From NCBI GenBank assembly GCA_029257865.1, contig JARIAN010000053.1:30458-94457 (forward strand): a stretch of DNA of 64,000 nt, written 5' to 3'. The number at the start of each line of letters is the position of its first letter. The first letter of the stretch is position 1. This document shows, in pieces, positions 37,985 to 46,817 of the stretch. A model generated the notes under the pieces. The model had not been told where the DNA came from and did not search any database. It was given only the letters and a program-made list of their open reading frames with translations. The translations under genes were made by a program, and so were the position numbers. This DNA comes from Phocaeicola sp. (GTDB lineage Bacteria; Bacteroidota; Bacteroidia; Bacteroidales; Bacteroidaceae).

Positions 37985-39241
37985 TCATTCTCTTTGCTTA
38001 CATCTATTCAAAAGCATGAATGCTTTGAGCAAGTTGGCGTGGTGTCCCTGTATCAATATGTGGTGGTTTCCTAGAGGGTTTTCCAGGAAGTAGTTGGCTG
38101 GAGTGTCCAACTTTATTTTTACTTGCGTGCGGCAGCATGTTACCATATTGGTATTTTCTGTGAGATAGCCTTCGGTGACATAGAACTCATCCAGACATTC
38201 TCCTCCACATTTAAAAAGAGTGACATCCCCTTCATGCATCAGCCCTTGGATGGCAATGCCTTTTCTTGTCTCGAAATGGTCACGTAAGATAAATTCGGTG
38301 GTCATTCGGGTAGGAATGGAACAGTGTGCCAGGAGTAGTTCGTTGTGTTGGGTGTCAATGAATGAGGGATTTCCCATAAATGCAGGTTGTCCGGTGATTG
38401 TTTGTGCCATCAGCACGCTCATGATGCTTTGCAGATCGCCTTCGCATCCGGCAGGAATACCGTCGTCATTCAGAAGCGACAAAGCCAGGCACCCTGTAGT
38501 GTTCAGCTCCTCAATAAATGCAAAACATGAAACCGCCACTGCATCCAAATATTCTTCCAGGCAAGTGCCTTTCAGGGCTTTATATAGACGCATCGCTCTT
38601 AACAAGTCGTCTGGTGTAGCATCCTGGCAGGCTTTAGCTCGCGAGGCGAACAAGGACGCTTCCACTCCAATGTCATCGTTGGAAATCTGATGGAAACGTT
38701 TGTAGATATTTTCTGCCGGTATGTCAATGTAGTTCACTCCCCAACGTTGCCCTGCCAGCAGATAGTCTACATGGCTGGCCACAAGCCAAGGGGCCGGGGT
38801 ACCTATAACACCGATGCGTTTGCCCTTTAGTTCGTGTTTGGCCAAGTAAGAGCGATGATGCGCCAGCACCTGCTGGGTCATTTGTTCCGGTGTTCCGTGG
38901 ATAATGCGCACTTTCAAGTCTTTGGTGCGGATGCAAGCTGCTATTTCCATAGCAGCGGCTAAAGAGTTATGTAGTCCGTCAGCTAAGATAGTGATAGGGT
39001 AGGGAAAGACACTTACACACCGCATGGCTTGGTCTTCTACTCCTCCACTGGCAATGAAAATCATTTTATATACGTTGGATGGTACTCTGTCGGTTTCATA
39101 ATAAGGGACTAAATGAAGTGTGAAATATTTTTCCAATGAAATAAATAGTTCCTTGTGAGTTTCATATACCCATTCTTTTTTGTAGACTCCCGAAATAAAT
39201 ATAATCAGATATAATTCCATATTGTTGTTTCTTCTGGTCAT
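37985..39241 (-). CDS. L-fucose/L-arabinose isomerase-like protein
   Basis: The 418-residue protein resembles the FucI/AraA fold family. The strongest region is GCLALSLLNDDGIPAGCEGD followed by SVLMAQTITGQPAFMGNPS and later HHILIQGHHANLLKAF, typical of the C-terminal half of these isomerase-like proteins (recalled). It is shorter than true FucI (about 590). The start may be 39241 or, equally plausible, ATG 39220 (MELYLIIFISGVY). No sugar kinase, aldolase or transporter is near, so a pathway cannot be assigned. It is probably a sugar isomerase homologue of unknown substrate. Confidence 0.65.
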   Translation of the reverse strand: MTRRNNNMELYLIIFISGVYKKEWVYETHKELFISLEKYFTLHLVPYYETDRVPSNVYKMIFIASGGVEDQAMRCVSVFPYPITILADGLHNSLAAAMEIAACIRTKDLKVRIIHGTPEQMTQQVLAHHRSYLAKHELKGKRIGVIGTPAPWLVASHVDYLLAGQRWGVNYIDIPAENIYKRFHQISNDDIGVEASLFASRAKACQDATPDDLLRAMRLYKALKGTCLEEYLDAVAVSCFAFIEELNTTGCLALSLLNDDGIPAGCEGDLQSIMSVLMAQTITGQPAFMGNPSFIDTQHNELLLAHCSIPTRMTTEFILRDHFETRKGIAIQGLMHEGDVTLFKCGGECLDEFYVTEGYLTENTNMVTCCRTQVKIKLDTPANYFLENPLGNHHILIQGHHANLLKAFMLLNRCKQRE

Positions 39242-39456
39242 GATTGTTTTATATTTCTACGAATATAGGCGTTTTTTAGGACTTATCTTTTGATTATGGG
39301 TAAAGATTTACATTTTTTAATCACGTTTCAATTATGAAGAGATAAGATTTCTAGTTCTCATTTTTATAATGATAAATGATTTGTTATTTCGTCTTCAGTT
39401 TGTTATGGTATTTTTACTTATCTTTACATTGGATTTAAAACTTAAATAGTTGATTG

Positions 39457-39972
39457 ATGCAAAATGAAAGAAATAATGAATGTTTGTTCATTAGTAAAGT
39501 TACTAAAGGATATGCTGCTCAGATGGTAGATATATATAATTTCTATGTGCGAGAGAGTGTGGCTACGTTTGATATGGAGGAATGGAGTCAAGCAATGATG
39601 GAAGAAAGAATAAATTGTCTAGCTTCTCGTTATCCGTTCTTTGTGTGTGTGTCTACCGAAGGTACAGTAAAAGGATATTGTTATGTACATCCATGGAAGG
39701 AGAAGAAAGCCTATAGTTCTACGTTGGAGTCCACTATTTATGTGGCTCCTAATTGTAGAGGGGAGGGGATAGGGACACTTCTAATGGAGCGTCTTATATT
39801 GGAGTGTAGAAACGAAGGTGTAAGGGTTATTGTTGCTTGTATAACAGCAGGCAATGAAGCAAGTGAGGCATTGCATAAGAAATTAGGTTTTGAAAAGGTT
39901 TCTCATTTTCGTAAGGTAGGGATAAAGTTTGGTGTTTGGCTTGATGTGGTAGATTATGAATTGATATTTTAG
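39457..39972 (+). CDS. GNAT N-acetyltransferase, phosphinothricin acetyltransferase-like
   Basis: The 171-residue protein has the GNAT acetyl-CoA site CRGEGIGTLLME and the surrounding pattern YNFYVRESVATFDMEEWS, KGYCYVHPWKEKKAYSSTLE and STIYVAPNC. This is the layout of the phosphinothricin/methionine sulfone acetyltransferase subgroup. The true substrate is probably an amino-acid analogue or similar amine. ATG 39457 is chosen over a TTG one codon upstream. It stands alone on the plus strand. Confidence 0.87.
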   Translation: MQNERNNECLFISKVTKGYAAQMVDIYNFYVRESVATFDMEEWSQAMMEERINCLASRYPFFVCVSTEGTVKGYCYVHPWKEKKAYSSTLESTIYVAPNCRGEGIGTLLMERLILECRNEGVRVIVACITAGNEASEALHKKLGFEKVSHFRKVGIKFGVWLDVVDYELIF

Positions 39973-40339
39973 GGGTATTGAGGAGTTTGTTCGTAAAATT
40001 AAAATAGAAAAAAGTTTGTAGTACACAGATAGACAGATGAAGATTACAATATGCTGAATATCAAAGAAAACCATCAATAAAGTATTAAATTGGGGTTAAG
40101 GCATAGGGCCTTTGATAACTTTATTGTCAATCTTTTCTCCGGCATTGCCGCATATTACTGTTTTCCAAAGAGACCATGTATCAATGTCTCACGAACAATT
40201 GACACACACATTTGCATTGTTTTGGATTCGTCGAGCTCACGTTAATTTACTTTTCCTTTTGCCATAATCATTGTTGTTAATTGGTTATGGTGCAAAATCT
40301 CCTAGGTTGAGATGTGTGTCAAGTCGGGAAATAGAATGC
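39973..40339. other. Intergenic region with possible decayed coding remnant
   Basis: The middle of this 367-base stretch (about 40120-40240) is less AT-rich than normal Bacteroides spacer. On the minus strand a short open stretch ends in SIVRETLIHGLFGK before a stop. It looks like the tail of a lost gene, but I cannot name the family. The rest holds no clear signal. Confidence 0.25.
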
Positions 40340-40798
40340 CTACTTTCTTTTCAGTTTCATTTTGTAGACATTCGTTTCTTTGTATTCAAAGCCGATACCT
40401 TTATATAGTGCATTGGCAGCTATTCTTTTGGGATTGGAAGTCAGCATCAGTGTAGTCTCTGTTTCTTGGGAGAGTAATTTAATGATTTGGCGGAGCATCT
40501 CTCTTCCCAGACCTTTCCCTCTGAACTGTTGGTCGATGACTACGTCTTCTATCCAGGTTTTTCTTCCGGTAGGGGCTTCATAGCTTCCTACGGTAATCAT
40601 GCCGTATACTTGCTCTTCATGGCATAAGAAGAACAGGCGGCTGCCTTGTGACTGGATGATGGCTTCTAGTTTGTCGATGGTGAATACAACAGGATGGGAG
40701 GTCAGCTGGTTGAGCATTTGTTGTATCAAGGCTACTTGAGAGTTGGTAGCCTTGGTAATTTCTTTTAAGTAAATGGATTCCATATTAAAAAATATCAA
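40340..40798 (-). CDS. GNAT family N-acetyltransferase
   Basis: The 152-residue protein has the acetyl-CoA-binding motif QFRGKGLGREML preceded by the strand KTWIEDVVID, and a C-terminal NALYKGIGFEYKETNVYKMKL, a standard GNAT layout. It begins 10 bases after the phosphoethanolamine transferase stop, so it is probably the third gene of that operon. The substrate is unknown. Confidence 0.88.
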   Translation of the reverse strand: MIFFNMESIYLKEITKATNSQVALIQQMLNQLTSHPVVFTIDKLEAIIQSQGSRLFFLCHEEQVYGMITVGSYEAPTGRKTWIEDVVIDQQFRGKGLGREMLRQIIKLLSQETETTLMLTSNPKRIAANALYKGIGFEYKETNVYKMKLKRK

Positions 40799-40808
40799 TA
40801 GTTTTTCT

Positions 40809-42521
40809 TCAATTCTGCCATCCTTCGATGTGGTGCAGAGTTAATAGTTCAAAATCTTCTTTGTCCATGCCTATTTCGGTAAGCGGACGTGCTTCGTTGT
40901 GGTCGGTTAAATAAACACGCGGACGGTTACGGAAATCTTTGGCGGCAACAGATAACGAGTCATTCCGATATGGAGTGTCTACTCCTGCCAGTTGGAGCAT
41001 CGTATGGAAGAATGAGGTGCTGGATGCAACATTTTTCTGTCGGTTGTCCAATATTGTGTTCCATAGTTCTGCATAGTTGTCACGGTAACTTGTAGAGGTC
41101 CAAATCAAGAAAGGCACATGAATTTGGTAGTACGATGGAACGGGTGAAGCATGTAGAAACAACTTGCGATGGTCGTCAAAAATATCCTCTCCGTGGTCGG
41201 AGGTGTAGATCAGAGCGGCATCAGTGCTTTCTGTTTGTAGCATATCTGCCAGTTGTGCCAAGAACTGGTCGGTATAGCGGATTGTATTGTCGTATGCATT
41301 GAGCAGGCTGCTGCGGAAGATTGGTTCTGCATCTACCGGAGTGTCGGGAGTGAAGAACGCTTTTTCTTCCGGATACCGTTCGTGGTAGTTGAAATGCGAG
41401 CCGTACATGTGCAGTACGATGAACTCTTTTGAGCGGCCTTGCTTTAAAATGTCGGCCACATGTTGCAGCAGTTCATGGTCGGAAGGATTGTATTTCGGGT
41501 CAGACGACTCTTCCTTGATGAAGTTGTATTCGTCGGCTTCTGTGCCAAAGAGGTCGATGAAAGAGTGGTTGCGTCTTTGGTTGGAGATGAAGCTCGTGTG
41601 GAATCCGGCTTCGCGGAAGGCAGTAATAATACCTTTGCGGTAATAGATGGAGTCGAAGTTGACGGCAGAAACCGAAGAAATCAGCATCGGCACACTTTTG
41701 TGAGTCGTATTCGATTCGCTCAAGGTATATGGGAAGAATGCCAGTCCTTCTTTTCCTTTCAGTTCCGGATTGGTCGGACGTTCGTATCCCATCAACTCCC
41801 AGTTGCACGCGCGTGAAGTTTCTCCTACTACCATAATATAGATTTCTTTTTTCTCTTTCGGATGAGTGGAGTGGGCATGGTAAGTGAAGTTTTTGGAAGT
41901 CTCGTCATATTCTGCGGTCCATTTGGTGCGTTGGGCTGCCTGGTAAATGTTGTAGCATACGTTGGTCGGATATAAATCAGACTTGATTTCGTAGTGATGT
42001 CCGGTTATGAAGGCGGCAATCAGCGAAGCGACACCGGCCAAGCACATTTTGTTCGCTTTTGGAAGGTGTCTTGTCTTAAAGGCATCGGTCAGGTTATGTT
42101 TCTTGACTGCTGTATAGATGGCTGCTACCAGTGTAGGGATATATAGAATCACTACAATGACGATGGCCGGAAGCAGGTTGTCCAGCAGTTCCATCGCTTC
42201 GGTAGGGTTGGTTGTCACCAGGTTCAAGAACATATCCACAGCAATGATGGAACGTTTGAAAAGATAGAGCAGTACAATCTGGAATGCAGCCAGGAATACG
42301 AAAGGGAACAGGTAAAGAAAAGCCTTGCCTAGATTCTTCGATTTGCACATCAGCCAATAATAAACAGCAAAAGGCAGCAAGGTATTACATATCTTGCCAG
42401 CCCAGTTCATCGGTTCTGTAAAACTAAGAATTACGTTTGGAATGATAAGGACGAAAAGGAAGAGGTAGAGCAAGTTCCTTTGGTTCTCTAAAAATCTGAT
42501 TATAAAATTAAAATGCTTCAT
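40809..42521 (-). CDS. Phosphoethanolamine transferase, EptA-like
   Basis: The 570-residue inner-membrane enzyme has about five N-terminal membrane segments (to about 175) and a periplasmic alkaline-phosphatase-fold domain. Metal and nucleophile motifs are visible: GETSR at 233-237, SESNTTHKSVP at 268-278 with the conserved threonine nucleophile region, and YTSDHGEDIFDD near the C-terminus. EptA enzymes add phosphoethanolamine to lipid A phosphates. Bacteroides lipid A carries this group at the 1-phosphate (established knowledge), so this gene is a candidate for that step. It overlaps the upstream barrel gene by 14 bases. Confidence 0.87.
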   Translation of the reverse strand: MKHFNFIIRFLENQRNLLYLFLFVLIIPNVILSFTEPMNWAGKICNTLLPFAVYYWLMCKSKNLGKAFLYLFPFVFLAAFQIVLLYLFKRSIIAVDMFLNLVTTNPTEAMELLDNLLPAIVIVVILYIPTLVAAIYTAVKKHNLTDAFKTRHLPKANKMCLAGVASLIAAFITGHHYEIKSDLYPTNVCYNIYQAAQRTKWTAEYDETSKNFTYHAHSTHPKEKKEIYIMVVGETSRACNWELMGYERPTNPELKGKEGLAFFPYTLSESNTTHKSVPMLISSVSAVNFDSIYYRKGIITAFREAGFHTSFISNQRRNHSFIDLFGTEADEYNFIKEESSDPKYNPSDHELLQHVADILKQGRSKEFIVLHMYGSHFNYHERYPEEKAFFTPDTPVDAEPIFRSSLLNAYDNTIRYTDQFLAQLADMLQTESTDAALIYTSDHGEDIFDDHRKLFLHASPVPSYYQIHVPFLIWTSTSYRDNYAELWNTILDNRQKNVASSTSFFHTMLQLAGVDTPYRNDSLSVAAKDFRNRPRVYLTDHNEARPLTEIGMDKEDFELLTLHHIEGWQN

Positions 42522-43719
42522 TTATGTTAAATATAAATCCTGTTTGATGTTTGCCGAAACCTAAGTCCATACGCACATTGACTCTTTTCTTGAATTCCCA
42601 CCGGTAGCCGATGCCGTAGTTGGGCAAGATTTGTTTCGTCTTGAATTCTGAGAACTTGGGGAAGATGGTTCCCGCTCCCAGCCATATTGCAATGCCGTTT
42701 CTGCGCCATACTTTTTGCCGCAGCTCCACTTGTGTGTCTACGGCACACTTGTCTCTGTATCTGCCCTCGTAGTATCCTCTCATAGAGTAGGAACTTCCTA
42801 AGGATGCCATCATCCCCCAATGAGGATTGCCATAGTTGAGTAGCGTATGGAATTGTCCTGCCACTACGCCCCCTTTCCAAACTTGCCTGTAGAGGTTGGC
42901 CGTAAACTCTGTACTGTTAAAAGCGAAGTTATTGCCTAGGAATCCCGGGCTGAACCGCTGGTCCAGTCTGAGGTAGAATCCTTTGTAGGCGTTGGTCAGG
43001 AAGTCTCTGGAGTCGTAGAGTATAGAAAACCCCACGCCAAAGTTGGTGTTTCTTGCATCTTCCCCCTCCCATAGTTCCGGCTTTTCAAAATCGTGTCCCT
43101 TTACATAGTTGAAGGTGAGTTGCGGTCCCGCATAGAGATTCTTTGTGATACGCCATAAAAAGTCTACTTTCGCTTGAGCTTGGAATCGGTCATATTTACT
43201 TTTGTTGTCATTATTTACTCCCATATCATATCCTTCTCCCCAGTATAAACTTGGGAAAGAATAGAAATAGAGGTTGTAGTTGATTCGGTACTTGTCTTTT
43301 GGAAAAATATGAGTACCCCGTACTCCCAGCATATAAAATCCTACGGTAGAGATATCTCCATAAAGAGAGAGGTTGGACTGTGGCAGTAATGTGTCTTTTC
43401 GCTCGCTGCGATAAAGACCTGCAGCAACAAGACCGATGCCTAATTTTGTATCTGTAGAATAATGTGGTCCGCCAAGGATGCTGAAGTCAAACCTCTTGTT
43501 TTCTTTTACTTTGTTGGCGTCACTTAGATAGTTTAGTACCTTTTTAAAGAAACTCTGTTTCTTGTTGGTAGAGTCGGCATGGTTCTCTAAATAGGGTTCC
43601 ACAGTCACACTGTCGGAGTCTGTGAAACAAATGATATTTCTTGGTTCAAGTAGATGTGCTTGCAGATGTAGTATGAATCCAATAAATAAGATGAACCATA
43701 TGAATAATCTTTTAGTCAT
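42508..43719 (-). CDS. BamA/TamA-like outer-membrane barrel protein without POTRA domains
   Basis: The 403-residue protein has a signal peptide (IWFILFIGFILHLQAH) and then only the surface-antigen/Omp85-type barrel. The family sequences FGVGFSILYDSRDFLTNAYKG, SLGSSYSMRGYYEGRYRD and a final GFIFNINEAF are present. The MRGYYEGRYRD segment matches the VRGF/Y-type loop motif of Omp85 barrels. No POTRA repeats precede it. The gene overlaps the EptA-like gene by 14 bases, so translation is probably coupled and the pair may act in LPS or envelope remodelling (inference). Confidence 0.85.
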   Translation of the reverse strand: MTKRLFIWFILFIGFILHLQAHLLEPRNIICFTDSDSVTVEPYLENHADSTNKKQSFFKKVLNYLSDANKVKENKRFDFSILGGPHYSTDTKLGIGLVAAGLYRSERKDTLLPQSNLSLYGDISTVGFYMLGVRGTHIFPKDKYRINYNLYFYSFPSLYWGEGYDMGVNNDNKSKYDRFQAQAKVDFLWRITKNLYAGPQLTFNYVKGHDFEKPELWEGEDARNTNFGVGFSILYDSRDFLTNAYKGFYLRLDQRFSPGFLGNNFAFNSTEFTANLYRQVWKGGVVAGQFHTLLNYGNPHWGMMASLGSSYSMRGYYEGRYRDKCAVDTQVELRQKVWRRNGIAIWLGAGTIFPKFSEFKTKQILPNYGIGYRWEFKKRVNVRMDLGFGKHQTGFIFNINEAF

Positions 43720-43770
43720 TTTACTTACCTATAAATTTGGTGCAATATTCGTGATTTTTGCCGAAATTCG

Positions 43771-43778
43771 CAAATTTA
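43771..43778 (-). promoter_or_regulatory. -7 element upstream of the barrel/EptA operon
   Basis: On the minus strand this reads TAAATTTG, an exact -7 match about 52 bases before ATG 43719. No good -33 element accompanies it. Confidence 0.35.
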
Positions 43779-43972
43779 TGCCTACATGCTTTTCATCACA
43801 TTGTAATATCTTAACTAAATTGATGGGAGGAAGTTTCCTCATGCGGTAGATGAACAGGTTTCCTTTTGTAAGAATGAAGACTATCTCTTAACATCTTTTA
43901 GTCGAATGGAGAAGCATACAACATTTTTTATAATGGTACATGAGAAAAAAGTATGTTACTTTGCACTTTAGA

Positions 43973-44356
43973 ATGAAAAGACTTGCATTATACTTCATGA
44001 TGCTGATCGGAATGTCAGCTTTGTTTTTGTTGGGGGAAGGCTACTCCTGTTTCTCCGAAGAGGAAGTGTGCGGGTCGGTGGTAGGTATTCAAGGTGATGA
44101 ATCCTGTTTTTGGAAGTTGTCATTGCCAGAAAAGGATATCAAGCCGGATGCTGCTTGGCATGACTGGTCATTGCATCATCGCTTGCGTATTCCTGTCCGT
44201 CGTAAGATGCCGAATGAAAGTGCCGGATGTGTTGAATCTGCACTTGGTGTCAGTGGAATGTTGTCTTACGCATCAGCTATCGGATATCCTTCGGGAAGGA
44301 TAAAGATTATTGTACCACGTTGTTATCTAATCTATTTACGGAAATTGCTCATTTGA
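43973..44356 (+). CDS. Small secreted or membrane-anchored hypothetical protein
   Basis: The 127-residue frame from ATG 43973 has a hydrophobic N-terminus (LALYFMMLIGMSALFLLGEG) that looks like a signal peptide or anchor, then a cysteine-containing polar segment and a basic C-terminus. An ATG at 43940 adds MRKKYVTLHFR, but a promoter-like TTACTTTGC (43956-43964) lies inside that extension, so the later start is preferred. I recognise no family. It lies divergent to the barrel/EptA operon. Confidence 0.55.
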   Translation: MKRLALYFMMLIGMSALFLLGEGYSCFSEEEVCGSVVGIQGDESCFWKLSLPEKDIKPDAAWHDWSLHHRLRIPVRRKMPNESAGCVESALGVSGMLSYASAIGYPSGRIKIIVPRCYLIYLRKLLI

Positions 44357-44448
44357 TTCTGCTGATGAAGAATTGTCAATCTGTTGGCTTGCTATTGGGT
44401 GGCAAGTCTGTTTCTTTACAAATTTTATTTATCAACTTTGAATTTTAA

Positions 44449-45471
44449 ATGGGACTTATTTTATTCTATTTTTTAAGTGCATTGTCACTTTCTTTTTTAT
44501 GTTCTATCTTGGAAGCAGTTTTGCTTTCCACTCCTTTGTCATACATCTCGATGAGAAAGAATCAGGGTAACAAGACAGCGGCCCTTCTTTTTGAGTACAA
44601 AAACAATATAGACCGTCCTGTGGGGGCGATACTTTCGTTGAATACCATTGCGCATACCATCGGTTCGGTGGGTGTGGGTGCCGAGACGGTAAAGATTTTC
44701 GGCGATCAGTATCTTGGAATTATCTCCTTGATTCTTACTTTGCTGATTTTGGTACTTTCTGAAATTATCCCGAAGACAATAGGTGCTTCTTACTGGCGTG
44801 CGTTGGCTATGCCGTCTACTCAGATTATAAGAGCTATGGTCTTTATCGTTTACCCGCTTGTCCTCTTGTCTGAGCTGATTACAAAAGTGTTCTCTCCAAA
44901 GAACCCTCAGGTGTCGGTAAGTAGGGAAGAAGTGTCGGCAATGGTGGAGATTGGTGAACATGAAGGTGTTTTTCATCAGCGAGAAGGAAAAATCATTAAA
45001 AGCTGTATTCGCTTGTCGACCGTAAAGGCCAGGGAAATCATGACGCCGGAACTTGTGGTGGAGTCGGCAGACGTGAATATGACATTGGGCGAGTTTCAGC
45101 AGCAGAATGAACTTCACTTTTCTCGAATTCCGGTGTATGACAAGAGCAAGGAGTTCATAGTGGGTTATGTGTTGAAGGATGTAATCTTGGAGGCTCTGTC
45201 GGAAGATAAGACAGATGCCAAACTTTCGGAATTTGTCCGTCCGGTACTTTCGTTCTCAGAAGACACTTCGGTGTACGACATCTGGGAGAAGATGTTGGAG
45301 AAACGCGAACATATCTCGGTCATTGTAGATGAGTATGCTTGCCTTCGTGGAGTCTTGTCAATGGAAGACGTGATTGAGACCATGATTGGTGTAGAAATCG
45401 TAGATGAGCAAGATGTGGCAGAAGATATGCAGATACTTGCCCGTGAAAAATCCAAGAAACTTAGCAAATAA
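44449..45471 (+). CDS. CNNM-domain membrane protein with CBS pair (CorC/HlyC family)
   Basis: The 340-residue protein has an N-terminal DUF21/CNNM membrane domain with the conserved LSEIIPKTIGASYW and SLNTIAHTIGSVGVG segments. Two CBS domains follow (about 190-310; MTPELVVESADVN and HISVIVDEYACLRGVLSMEDVIE). It ends without the CorC_HlyC C-terminal domain found in longer relatives. Proteins of this family move magnesium or other divalent ions or are called hemolysin-related. A strong terminator follows. Confidence 0.9.
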   Translation: MGLILFYFLSALSLSFLCSILEAVLLSTPLSYISMRKNQGNKTAALLFEYKNNIDRPVGAILSLNTIAHTIGSVGVGAETVKIFGDQYLGIISLILTLLILVLSEIIPKTIGASYWRALAMPSTQIIRAMVFIVYPLVLLSELITKVFSPKNPQVSVSREEVSAMVEIGEHEGVFHQREGKIIKSCIRLSTVKAREIMTPELVVESADVNMTLGEFQQQNELHFSRIPVYDKSKEFIVGYVLKDVILEALSEDKTDAKLSEFVRPVLSFSEDTSVYDIWEKMLEKREHISVIVDEYACLRGVLSMEDVIETMIGVEIVDEQDVAEDMQILAREKSKKLSK

Positions 45472-45479
45472 GGAAATGG

Positions 45480-45512
45480 CTCCCTTGCTCTTCGGAGTGA
45501 GGGAGTTTTTTT
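45480..45512 (+). terminator. Terminator of the CNNM/CBS gene
   Basis: CTCCCTTGCTC (45480-45490) pairs with GAGTGAGGGAG (45495-45505) around a TTCG tetraloop, with one mismatch, followed by seven T. Confidence 0.9.
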
Positions 45513-45743
45513 GTAGTTTCTTTTTGTTTTGCTTGCAGATGTCGATAAAATTTACGAATATTGCTTATTAGTTTTATGCATAAAATCGGGTATAAGCAGT
45601 TGCTGATTGGCGAATAAGCAGCATAGATTTCAGATTGAATGAAAAAGGGACGGAAATCAGACTGATTCGTTTTTTGCCGGCAGTTGAAGTGTTATATCGG
45701 TTTTATGTTTATGATGTTTAAACGATGTAATAAATTTAAATGC

Positions 45744-46817
45744 ATGAGAAGAGTACATTTTCTTTTAAGTACCATTAGTTGCTTATGTTTGTTGGCTTCA
45801 TGTTCCGGCAATGCAACAAAGCAAAAATCAATTCAAACGGTAAAAGTTGATACTGTAACGGCAAACAAGGATAAAAGTTTCATTCAGTATCCGGGACGGG
45901 TAAAGGCGGCTCAGGATATTAGTCTGGCATTTCGTGTGAGTGGTGTCATTCAGAGGATATATGTGAAAGACGGTGCTAAGGTAAAGGCGGGGCAGCTGTT
46001 GGCGGAATTGGATCCTAGCGATTATCAGGTGCAGCTGGATGCAACGGAAGCAAAGTATCATGAGGTGAAGGCAGAGGCCGACCGTGTGATTGCTCTTTAT
46101 AAGGATGGAGGTACTACACCTAATAATTATGACAAGGCTGTGTATGGCTTGAAGCAGATTACTGCCTTGTATCAGCATCATAAGGATGAATTGCAGTATA
46201 CTAAATTATATGCCCCTTTCAGTGGATTTATACAGAAACATTTGTTTGAAGCGCATGAAACGGTGGGTGCCGGCATGCCGGTGTTGTCTATGGTAGGTTC
46301 TGGTATTCCGGAAGTGGAAATCAATCTGCCGGCAGCTGCCTATATCCATAAGGATCATTTCATTGGGTTCCATTGTACGTTTGACTTGTATCCTGGTAAG
46401 AAATATCCGCTGAAAATGATAGGCATTACTCCTAAAGCTAATGCTAATCAGTTGTATACTATTCGGTTGCAGTTAGTCGCTGATAAGGATTTGCCTCTTC
46501 CATCGCCAGGCATGAATACGATGGTGAGTATTTATTATGATGAAGGGAATGCTCGGTTGATGCAGATTCCTTCGTCTGCAATGTGTCGTGTGGATAAAAA
46601 AACTTATGTATTTGTCTATTTGGCAGAAAGTAAGACCGTGTGTCGTCGTGAAGTGGAATTCATCCGTCCGTTGAGCGATGGCAAGAGTATTGTTGTTTCA
46701 GAGAATTTGGAAGTGGGAGATTTGATTGTTTCTGGTGGAGTGAATCATATAGAAGATGGTGAAACCGTGAAACTGCTCCCTCCGGTAACCGACACTAATA
46801 TAGGAGGATTGTTGTAA
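45744..46817 (+). CDS. RND efflux periplasmic adaptor, lipoprotein
   Basis: The 357-residue adaptor links the inner-membrane pump to the outer-membrane channel. The start 45744 gives a lipoprotein signal with the lipobox cysteine at 20 (LCLLASC); upstream alternatives add only a basic, unlikely leader. It has the lipoyl/barrel-sandwich pattern QDISLAFRVSGVIQRIYVKD followed by GAKVKAGQLLAELDPSDYQ, and later beta-barrel sequence. The alpha-hairpin is short. The stop overlaps the pump start by one base (TAATG). Confidence 0.92.
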   Translation: MRRVHFLLSTISCLCLLASCSGNATKQKSIQTVKVDTVTANKDKSFIQYPGRVKAAQDISLAFRVSGVIQRIYVKDGAKVKAGQLLAELDPSDYQVQLDATEAKYHEVKAEADRVIALYKDGGTTPNNYDKAVYGLKQITALYQHHKDELQYTKLYAPFSGFIQKHLFEAHETVGAGMPVLSMVGSGIPEVEINLPAAAYIHKDHFIGFHCTFDLYPGKKYPLKMIGITPKANANQLYTIRLQLVADKDLPLPSPGMNTMVSIYYDEGNARLMQIPSSAMCRVDKKTYVFVYLAESKTVCRREVEFIRPLSDGKSIVVSENLEVGDLIVSGGVNHIEDGETVKLLPPVTDTNIGGLL

